From Xylanimonas oleitrophica (GTDB lineage Bacteria > Actinomycetota > Actinomycetes > Actinomycetales > Cellulomonadaceae): 64,000 bases of DNA. The notes beneath the pieces are model-generated. The model made no database searches. It was given only the letters and a program-made list of their open reading frames with translations, and was not told the DNA's origin. The stretch spans positions 248,001 through 312,000 of the forward strand of contig NZ_QKWH01000004.1 in assembly GCF_003244315.1 (NCBI RefSeq), in the 5' to 3' direction. Both the position numbers and the translations under genes were made by a program. Positions 47,034 through 54,700 of this stretch are shown here, piece after piece. Position 1 is the stretch's first letter; every line of letters starts with the position of its first letter.

Positions 47034-47065
47034 GAGGCCGGGCCCCTGTGCAGGGACCCGGCCTC
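47034..47065. terminator. Bidirectional hairpin between carbonic anhydrase and MetE-like gene
   Basis: Arms 47034-47048 and 47051-47065 pair over 15 positions with one mismatch, between convergent genes. Confidence 0.65.
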
Positions 47066-47084
47066 CGGCGCCGTCCGCCCGTCG

Positions 47085-48302
47085 TCAGCCCCAGAGCTCC
47101 TGGGAGGCGATGCGGGCGCCCTCGGTCAGGGAGCGCAGCTTGGCCCACGCGATCTGGGGGTGGATGCGCCCGCCCAGCCCGCAGTCGGTCGAGGCGATGA
47201 CGTTCTCCTTGCCGACGAGGCGCGCGAACCGCTCGATCCGGTCTGCCACGAGGCGCGGGTGCTCCACCACGTTGGTGGCGTGCGAGACGACGCCGGGCAC
47301 GATCACCTTGCCCTCCGGCAGGGTGCGGTCCTCCCACACTCGCCACTCGTGCTCGTGGCGCACGTTGGCGGCCTCGAAGCTGTAGCCGCCCACGTCGGCC
47401 TGCAGCACCTGGTCCACGATGTGCTCGAACGGCAGGTCGGTGCTGTGGGGGCCGTGCCAGGAACCCCAGCACACGTGCAGGCGCACGCGCTCGGTGGGCA
47501 GGCCGCGCAGCGCGTGGTTGAGGGCCTCGACCCGCACCTGCACCCACTTCTGGTAGTCCTCGACGGCGGGCTCGGGCTTGACCTGGTCCCACGACTCGGC
47601 CAGGGAGGGGTCGTCGAGCTGGAGGTCGAGCCCGGCGTCGAGGATCGCGGTGTACTCCTCGCGCAGCACGTCGGCCCAGGCGTACACGAACTCCTCGTCG
47701 CTGGCGTAGTGCTTGTTGCCGATGCGGGCCGCGGAGCCGGGGGAGAGAGCGGCGACGAACGCGCCGTGGGCGCCGGCCGCCCCTGCCGCCGCCTTCAGGT
47801 GGGCGACGTCGGCGGCGACGGCGTCCTGCCCGGTGTAGCGGAGGGGTCCGGTGGCGGTGGGGAAGGCGGGCGGCGGCTGGTCCGGGTCCGCGAGGTGGAT
47901 GCCCGACGTCGGGTCGCCGTAGGCGTCGGCGAACTCGGTGAAGTCGCGGCGGTCGAGGAAGCTGGTGAGCTCGACCTTGCCGGGGGCGGAGCGGTGCGGC
48001 TCGGCGAGGGCGGGGTTGTCGACCACCTCGAGCCCGCCGGTGCGGTCGAACGAGTAGGTCCACCAGGCGCCGTAGTCCACCGACTGCGTGCTGGTGTGCC
48101 CGTACTCGCCGTCGTTGACGATGTCGATGCCCGTCTCGACCTGCTGGCGCACGACGTCGGCGACGGCCTCGCCGAGCAGGGCGCGGTGCTCGTCGGGGTC
48201 GAGCCTGCCGGCGGCGCGGGCGGCGTTGGCCTCCAGGAGGCGGGGGCTGCGGGGCAGGGAGCCCACGTGGGTGGTCAGGATGCGGTCGGTGCTGCTGGGC
48301 AC
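47085..48302 (-). CDS. MetE C-terminal-like (cobalamin-independent) methionine synthase family protein
   Basis: 405 residues, one TIM barrel resembling the catalytic half of MetE rather than the full 750-residue enzyme. All zinc ligands are visible: H276 and C278 (RLHVCWGSWH), E310 (GYSFEAANV) and C374 (ASTDCGLGGR). HVGSLPR at the N-terminus matches this short family. It probably methylates homocysteine (or another thiol) from a methyl donor that may not be folate. GAGGAGAG lies 4 nt before the GTG. A SAM-IV riboswitch upstream ties it to methionine supply. Confidence 0.88.
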   Translation of the reverse strand: MPSSTDRILTTHVGSLPRSPRLLEANAARAAGRLDPDEHRALLGEAVADVVRQQVETGIDIVNDGEYGHTSTQSVDYGAWWTYSFDRTGGLEVVDNPALAEPHRSAPGKVELTSFLDRRDFTEFADAYGDPTSGIHLADPDQPPPAFPTATGPLRYTGQDAVAADVAHLKAAAGAAGAHGAFVAALSPGSAARIGNKHYASDEEFVYAWADVLREEYTAILDAGLDLQLDDPSLAESWDQVKPEPAVEDYQKWVQVRVEALNHALRGLPTERVRLHVCWGSWHGPHSTDLPFEHIVDQVLQADVGGYSFEAANVRHEHEWRVWEDRTLPEGKVIVPGVVSHATNVVEHPRLVADRIERFARLVGKENVIASTDCGLGGRIHPQIAWAKLRSLTEGARIASQELWG

Positions 48303-48366
48303 GGTTCTCTCCTCGGGTCGATCACGCTTGCCGCGCGGCTGCTCGCCCCGAGGGGCGGCCGGCGGC

Positions 48367-48451
48367 CAGGTCATCTCCCGGAGCACCCCGCCGTGAACGT
48401 GGGGGTTGCTGCCCAGCCAGCCGGGGCTTCGCGCTGGGGCTCGTGACCTGC
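48367..48451 (-). ncRNA. SAM-IV riboswitch, unit 3
   Basis: On the minus strand: GGTCACGAGCCCCAGCG, AAGCCCCGGCT, GGGCAGCAACCC, GGGGTGCTCCGGGAGATGACC. P1 is GGTCA/TGACC. It lies about 65 nt before the MetE-like GTG. The gap holds a CGCCCCTCGGGGCG hairpin whose CCTC could pair with the GAGG of the ribosome site. Confidence 0.9.
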
Positions 48452-48505
48452 TGGGAAGTCAACCCCATGACGGGCGGCGGTGCCCACCTCCGGGGCGGGG
48501 ATTCT

Positions 48506-48521
48506 CACGATCCGGATCGTG
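48506..48521. promoter_or_regulatory. 16-bp perfect palindrome upstream of SAM-IV unit 3
   Basis: CACGATCCGGATCGTG lies between the formate-channel gene's 3' end and the riboswitch. On the minus strand it runs into GTGAGAATCC, which resembles the GTGAGACGCC motif of the other SAM-IV units, but no -35 follows at 12 nt. It is a candidate operator. Confidence 0.4.
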
Positions 48522-48534
48522 CGTCGGCGCAGGC

Positions 48535-49470
48535 CTACCGGTCGCGCCAGGGCAGCGTGCCCCGCTGGGCCACCCACAGGCCGAGCCCGGTGAGCGTGGC
48601 GGCACCCACGAGGTTGCCGAGCAGCACGGGGATCTCGTTCCACAGCCACCAGTCGGCGAAGGTGACCTCGGCGCCCACGAGCATCCCGGCGGGGATGACG
48701 AAGAGGTTGACCACCGAGTGCTCCCACCCGAGGCCGAAGAACAGGGTGATGGGCATCCAGATCGCCACGACCTTGCCGCCGGTGGTGCGCGAGGTCATCG
48801 CCATGACCGCGCCGAGGGAGACGAGCCAGTTGCACAGCACGGCCTTGAGGACGACGAGTCCGAGCCCCGCCCCCAGGCCGAGGGAGGCGTAGTGGATCGT
48901 CTTGTGCTCGGCGAGGTCCCTCATCCAGAGGGCCACGGGGGCGTCGGGGGTGGTGCCCATCTCGGTGACGGTGGCCCAGAAGACGACGGCGAAGACGCCG
49001 CAGCCGAGGGTGTGCCCGACGACGGCCCAGCCGATCGAGCGCACCACCTGGCGGCCGGTGGCCCGGCCCCGCCACCAGGCGAGCGGAACGAGCCCCATGG
49101 TGGAGGTGACCAGCTCGAGGCCGAGCAGGATCACGAGGCACAGCGCGACGGGGAACACGAGGGCGCCGGCGAACGGCACGCCGGTCTGGACGGCGACGGT
49201 GCCGGCCAGGGTGGTGACGGCGCCGAACACGAAGGACCCGAGCACGGAGCGCACCAGGATCGTGGGCACGGTGCGGGATGCCTTGTACGCGCCGGTGGCG
49301 ACCATCTCGTCGACGAGCGCGGCCGGCGGGACGGTGGTGGCGGCGGGCCAGGGGTCGGAGGGCGGCGCGCCGGGTCCGCCGGAGGTGCCGGCAGCGGGTG
49401 CGGCGGCGGGCGGGGCAGCGGGCGCGGCAGGTGCTGCGGCGGGTGTGCCGGGGGTTCGGGTGGCGGACAC
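48535..49470 (-). CDS. Formate/nitrite transporter (FNT) family channel
   Basis: 311 residues. An Ala/Pro-rich tail (about 1-45) precedes six membrane helices. FNT landmarks are the central NWLVSLGAVMA, WMPITLFFGLGWEHSVVNLFVIPAGM with the central pore His (GWEHSVVNLF) and a final WNEIPVLLGNLVGA. It carries formate, nitrite, lactate or hydrosulfide; the ion is not decidable, though sulfur genes are adjacent. The GTG has GAGG 6 nt upstream. A GntR-like operator overlaps its promoter. Confidence 0.9.
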   Translation of the reverse strand: MSATRTPGTPAAAPAAPAAPPAAAPAAGTSGGPGAPPSDPWPAATTVPPAALVDEMVATGAYKASRTVPTILVRSVLGSFVFGAVTTLAGTVAVQTGVPFAGALVFPVALCLVILLGLELVTSTMGLVPLAWWRGRATGRQVVRSIGWAVVGHTLGCGVFAVVFWATVTEMGTTPDAPVALWMRDLAEHKTIHYASLGLGAGLGLVVLKAVLCNWLVSLGAVMAMTSRTTGGKVVAIWMPITLFFGLGWEHSVVNLFVIPAGMLVGAEVTFADWWLWNEIPVLLGNLVGAATLTGLGLWVAQRGTLPWRDR

Positions 49471-49494
49471 GGGGGCCTCGTGTTCTCGGACGGT

Positions 49495-49509
49495 TGTGGT
49501 AAGACCACA
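49495..49509 (-). promoter_or_regulatory. FadR-subfamily GntR-like operator overlapping the FNT promoter
   Basis: TGTGGT-N3-ACCACA is a perfect 6-bp inverted repeat. On the minus strand it contains TGGTCTTACCA, matching the TNGT-N3-ACNA consensus of FadR-type GntR regulators. A -10-like TAGTGT (49514-49509) overlaps it. Confidence 0.5.
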
Positions 49510-49592
49510 CTATCGCACGGCCCGCTCACGGACCCGTGCGCTCCCGGCGTGCTCACCGCGCCAGGCACCCCACCCCGCCTTAGGGTCGGCTC

Positions 49593-51074
49593 GTGCCGAC
49601 CCGTCACCTGAGCCTCGCGACGACCCCGTCCGACGACGTGCGGGCCGCCCTCGCCGCGCTGCGCGCCGAGCTGGGACTGCCCGCGATGTTCCCGCCCGAG
49701 GTGCTGGACGAGGCGCGCGCCGCCGCGCTGCGCGACGTCTCCCGCGACCGCCAGGACAGGCGCGACATCGAGCTGGTGACGATCGACCCGCCCGGCTCCC
49801 TGGACCTCGACCAGGCGGTGCACGTGGCCTCCTCGGGCGAGGGCTACATCGTCCGCTACGCCATCGCGGACGTGGCAGCCTTTATCACGCCGGGCAGCGC
49901 CCTGGACGTCGAGGTGCACCGGCGGGGCACCACCGTCTACGGGCCGGACATCCGCACGCCGCTGCACCCGCCGGCGCTGTCGGAGGGCGCGGCGAGCCTT
50001 CTGCCGGAGGAGGACCGGCCCGCGGTGCTGTGGACGATCGGGCTCGACGGGTCCGGGGAGATCACGTCGGCCACCGTGACCCGTGCGACGGTGCGCTCGC
50101 GCACCCGCCTCACCTACGGCGAGGCGCAGTCCGCGCTCGACGACGGCACCGCCCCCGAGTCGCTGCAGCTGCTCGCCGACGTCGGCCGCCTCCGCCAGGA
50201 GCGGGAGCGCGACCGTGGCGGGGTGTCCCTCGACGTGCCCGAGCAGGAGGTCGTCCAGCGGCCCGACGGGTCGTTCGGCCTCTCGTTCCGCCGCACCCTG
50301 CCGGTGGAGGGGTGGAACGCGCAGATCTCGCTGCTGACGGGCATCGCGGCCGCACGCATGATGCGTGACGCGGGCGTGGGCATCGTGCGCACCCTCCCTG
50401 CCGCCGACCCGCGCGACGTCGCCCGCCTGCGCCGCACCGCCGTCGCCCTCGGCATCGACTGGCCGGAGGAGCTGCGCTACGCCGACCTGCTGCGCCGGCT
50501 GGAGTCACGGCGCCCGGCGCACGCGGCGTTCCTCAACGAGGCCACGACGCTGTTCCGCGGGGCCGGCTACCTCGCGTTCGGCGTCCCGGAGCACCGTGCC
50601 GACCCGCAGGCCGGGGCTGTCACGCGCCTGCCCTCCGACGTCCGGCACGGTGCCATCGCAGCCGAGTACGCCCACGTGACGGCGCCGCTGCGCCGGCTCG
50701 TGGACCGGTACGCCACCGAGGTCTGCCTGGCGCACTCCGCGGGCCGGGAGGTGCCCCGCTGGGTGGCCGAGGCCCTGCCGGCGCTCCCGGCCACGATGGC
50801 CCGCACCGCCCGCACGGCGTCGTCGTTCGAGCGGGCCTGCGTCGACGTGGTCGAGGCTGCGCTGCTGGCCGGCCGCGTGGGTCAGCAGCTCGACGGCGTG
50901 GTGGTCGACGCCGACGAGGCGCGCGACGGGCGCGAGCGTGGCCTGGTCGTGGTGCGCGACCCGGCCGTCCGGGCCCGGGTCGACGGCGACCGGCTGCCCC
51001 TGGGCGAGCGCGTCCGCGTCACGCTGGCCGAGGCGTCGGTGGCCGAGCGGCGCGTCGGCTTCACCTACCCGTGA
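49593..51074 (+). CDS. RNB-domain ribonuclease (RNase II/R family)
   Basis: 493 residues, shorter than E. coli RNase II. The RNB catalytic domain has the metal Asp cluster IDPPGSLDLDQAVH (D65, D71, D73) and YAIADVAAFITPGS, then MRDAGVGIVRTLP, HVTAPLRRLVDRYATE (the RNA 3'-end clamp) and a small C-terminal beta segment. No clear N-terminal cold-shock domains or full S1 domain are seen. It is likely a processive 3'-5' exoribonuclease. GTG lies 6 nt after TAGGGT, suggesting a leaderless mRNA. Confidence 0.92.
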   Translation: MPTRHLSLATTPSDDVRAALAALRAELGLPAMFPPEVLDEARAAALRDVSRDRQDRRDIELVTIDPPGSLDLDQAVHVASSGEGYIVRYAIADVAAFITPGSALDVEVHRRGTTVYGPDIRTPLHPPALSEGAASLLPEEDRPAVLWTIGLDGSGEITSATVTRATVRSRTRLTYGEAQSALDDGTAPESLQLLADVGRLRQERERDRGGVSLDVPEQEVVQRPDGSFGLSFRRTLPVEGWNAQISLLTGIAAARMMRDAGVGIVRTLPAADPRDVARLRRTAVALGIDWPEELRYADLLRRLESRRPAHAAFLNEATTLFRGAGYLAFGVPEHRADPQAGAVTRLPSDVRHGAIAAEYAHVTAPLRRLVDRYATEVCLAHSAGREVPRWVAEALPALPATMARTARTASSFERACVDVVEAALLAGRVGQQLDGVVVDADEARDGRERGLVVVRDPAVRARVDGDRLPLGERVRVTLAEASVAERRVGFTYP

Positions 51075-51121
51075 CGGGCCGTCCTGGCAGGGGGCCGTGC
51101 CCGAGGGGTTAGCCTCCCGTC

Positions 51122-51493
51122 ATGCCTGCCCGACGCCGTACCGACCCCGCCGCCGGCCGTGCCGCCGTCGGCGCCTGGCTGCGCGGCCAGGCCGCCCGTC
51201 CTGAGGTGACGACGGCGGTGCGCTTCACGCTCGAGGAGCTGGCCGACGTCGCCCCCGGGCACGCCGTGGAGGTGCGCGTCCCGCCGGCCGGGGCCGTGCA
51301 GGCCGTGGCCGGCCCCCGCCACACGCGCGGCACGCCGCCCAACGTGGTCGAGACCGACGTCGAGACGTGGCTGGGGCTCGCCACCGGACGGCTCTCCTGG
51401 GCCGACGCCGTCGCCGCGGGTCGCGTCCACGCCTCCGGCGAGCGCGCGGACCTGTCCGCGCTGCTGCCGCTCCAGGCCGCCCGGGAGCGCTGA
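51122..51493 (+). CDS. Sterol-carrier-family protein
   Basis: 123 residues. The pattern [68 protein letters not shown] matches the small actinobacterial SCP2-like family often found near purF. A role in lipid or hydrophobic ligand binding is a guess. ATG lies 6 nt after TAGCCT. Confidence 0.8.
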   Translation: MPARRRTDPAAGRAAVGAWLRGQAARPEVTTAVRFTLEELADVAPGHAVEVRVPPAGAVQAVAGPRHTRGTPPNVVETDVETWLGLATGRLSWADAVAAGRVHASGERADLSALLPLQAARER

Positions 51494-51498
51494 CGCGC

Positions 51499-51519
51499 GC
51501 CGGCCCGGTGCGGGCCGGC
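51499..51519 (+). terminator. Short hairpin after the sterol-carrier-family gene
   Basis: GCCGGCCCG/CGGGCCGGC with a 3-nt loop, 5 nt after the stop codon. Confidence 0.6.
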
Positions 51520-51644
51520 ACCGCCCGGCGCTGAGCGGGCCGGGTGACGGAGGGACCCGCTACGCTGCCCGGGCACTGTGACCCCCCTCACCCTCCGGGC
51601 CGACGGCGCCCCGACCTCACGGCGATGCCGAGCCGTGACACACC

Positions 51645-51677
51645 GTTCATCAGCGGTTCATGCGGGCCTGGTTCGGT
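51645..51677 (+). promoter_or_regulatory. PHO-box-like direct repeats
   Basis: GTTCATCAGCG (51645) and GTTCATGCGGG (51656) are adjacent 11-nt units, followed by a weaker CCTGGTTCGGT (51667). Eleven-nt direct repeats starting GTTCA are the form of PhoP boxes in Streptomyces (established knowledge). They lie about 40-70 nt before the start of a nuclease/nucleotidase, a natural phosphate-starvation target. Confidence 0.55.
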
Positions 51678-51714
51678 GAGGGCGCAAACCCGTGACTCTC
51701 ATCGAGGAGCAAGC

Positions 51715-54700
51715 GTGACTCTCGCGGAACCCCACGCGCGGCGCAGGAGGGGCGTGGTCGCCACGCTCCTGAGCGCGGCGCTCGCCGTCCCGGCGTCGAT
51801 CGGCCTGGCCGTCCCGGCAGCCGCGGCGCCCGACGGCTCGGGACTCGTCATCAACGAGGCCTACCTCTCGGGCGGCAGCGCCAACGCGCCCTACCGGAAC
51901 AAGTTCGTCGAGCTCTACAACCCCACCGACGCGGCCATCGAGCTCAGCGGCATGTCCCTCCAGTACCGCTCCGCGACGAGCACCGGTGCCTTCGGCGGAG
52001 TGGTCGCGCTCGACGGGTCGGTGGCCCCCGGCGGCTACTACCTCGTGGCCGGCGGCTCCAACGGCACCACCGGCCAGCCGCTGCCCACGCCCGACCAGTC
52101 GAGCGGCAGCCTGAACCCCTCGGGCACCACCGGCACCATCGCCCTGGTGCGCGCGACCTCCGCCGTCGCCCTGCCCGCGGGCGGGGGAGTCAACAGCGAC
52201 CCGCGCGTCGTCGACCTGCTGGGCTACGGCACCTCGAACACCTTCGAGACCAGCGTGGCCCCCGCGCCGAGCGCCAACAACGTGCCGGCCTCCATCAACC
52301 GCACCGACGCCGTCGACACCGACGACAACGGCGCCGACTTCCGTGTGCTGCAGACGGTCACGCCGCAGACGAGCACGGGCGGCGGCCAGCCGGACCCGGA
52401 GCCCACGCCCGAGCCGACCGCCGAGCCCACGGCGCCCGCCGAGCCGGGGCAGGACTCCCACACCATCGCCGAGATCCAGGGCACCGGCGCCGTCTCGCCG
52501 CTCGTGGGCCGCACCGTGACCACCACGGGTGTCGTCACCGCGGCCTACCCGACGGGCGGCCTCGCCGGCTACACGATCCAGACGCCCGGCACCGGCGGCA
52601 CCACCGACGCCACGCCCGGCGCCTCGGACGCCCTCTTCGTCTACTCGCCCTCCACGGCGGGCCGCGTGAGCGTGGGCGACACCGTCCAGGTCACCGGCGC
52701 CGTGAGCGAGTACTACGGCCTGACGCAGATCACCGTGTCCAGCACGGCAGGCCTGCGGGTGCTGCCCGCCGGCGAGCCCGTCACGCCGCTCGAGACTGCC
52801 TGGCCGGCCACCGACGCCGAGCGTGAGGCGCTCGAGTCGATGCTGGTCGCCCCGCAGGGCCCCTTCACGGTGTCCAACACCTACTCGACGAACCAGTACG
52901 GCGAGGTCGGCCTGGCGGCCGGCGAGGGCCCGCTGGTCCAGGGCACCGAGGCGGGCCGTCCCGGCTCGGCCGAGAAGGCCGCGGTCGAGGCCGACAACGC
53001 CGCCCGCGGCGTCGTGCTCGACGACGGCGCGAGCGTCAACTTCCTGACGTCGGCCAACAGCTCCATGACGCCGTCGTACGTCTCGCTCGAGAACCCCGTC
53101 CGCGTGGGCGCGCCCGTCACGTTCACCGCCCCGGTGATCGTCGACTTCCGCAACGACACGTGGAAGCTGAACCCGACCGGCCCGCTGACGGCGGGCACCG
53201 CCTCGCCCGTGACCTTCGAGAACACCCGCACCCGCGCCCCCGAGCCGGTGGGCGGCGACCTCAAGGTCGGCGTCTTCAACGTCCTCAACTACTTCACGAC
53301 GCTGGGTGCCGACTGGCCCGGCGCGACGTCGTACAAGGACCGCCAGGGCAACCCGGTCACGGTCAACAACGCGCCGAACAACGGCCCGCGCGGGGCGTGG
53401 GACGCCGCCAGCCTGGCCCGCCAGCAGGCCAAGATCGTCGCGGCGATCAACGACCTGGACGCCGACGTCGTCGGCCTCCTGGAGATCGAGAACTCGGCCG
53501 CGCTGGGCGAGGAGGCCGACGAGGCGCTCGCCACGCTGGTCGACGCCCTCAACGCCGACGCCGGCTCGGACGTGTGGGCCTACGTGCCCTCATCGGCCGA
53601 CCTGCCCGCGGCCTCGTCGCAGGACGTCATCACCAACGCCCTGATCTACAAGCCCGCCGTCGTGGAGCGGGTCGGTGACTCGCGCGCCCTGGGTGACCAG
53701 AGCCGCAACGGGCAGGCCTTCGCCAACGCCCGCGAGCCCATCGGCCAGTCGTTCGCGCCGGTCGAGGGCGGCGAGCCGTTCTTCGTCGCCGTCAACCACT
53801 TCAAGTCCAAGGGCTCGGCCGGTCCCTGGCCGGGCGACGCGGACAAGGGCGACGGGCAGGGCTCGTCCAACGAGTCCCGCGTCCGCCAGGCCACCGCGCT
53901 GCGCGACTGGGTCGCCACGGTGACCGAGCCGGGCGAGGCCGTGGCGCTGGTCGGTGACTTCAACGCGTACACGCACGAGGACCCGATGCACGTCCTCTAC
54001 GACGCCGGGTACACCGACGCCGCCACCACGTTCGCGCCGGGCAAGTACTCGTACTCCTTCAGCGGCCTGTCGGGCTCGCTCGACCACGTGCTCCTGAACG
54101 AGGCCGCTCTCGCGCGCACCACCGGTGCCGACGTGTGGGAGATCAACGCCGAGGAGTCCATCGCGCTGGAGTACAGCCGGTACAACTACCACGGCACGCT
54201 CTTCTACGAGGACGGTCCGTACCGCTCCTCCGACCACAACCCCGTGGTCGTCGGCCTCACGGCCGGCGAGGACGCGGGCGAGCCTGGTCCGGTCCGGCTC
54301 GACATCCTCAACATCAACGACTTCCACGGCCGCATCGACGGCAACACCGTGGCCTTCGCGGGCACCGTGGAGGAGCTGCGCGCCGAGAACCCCGAGGGCA
54401 CGCTGTTCGTGTCGGCGGGCGACAACATCGGTGCCTCGCTGTTCGCCTCCGCGGTGGCGGACGACCAGCCGACCATCGACGTCCTCAACGCGCTCGGCAT
54501 GGACGCCTCGGCCGTGGGCAACCACGAGTTCGACCAGGGCTTCGAGGACCTCGCCGGTCGTGTGACCGACGAGTCCGACTTCCCGATCCTCGGCGCGAAC
54601 GTCTACCTCAAGGGCACCACCACGGCGGCCCTGCCGGAGTACGAGGTCGTGTCCGTCCAGGGCGTCGACGTCGGCTTCGTCGGCGTGGTCACCCCCGAGA

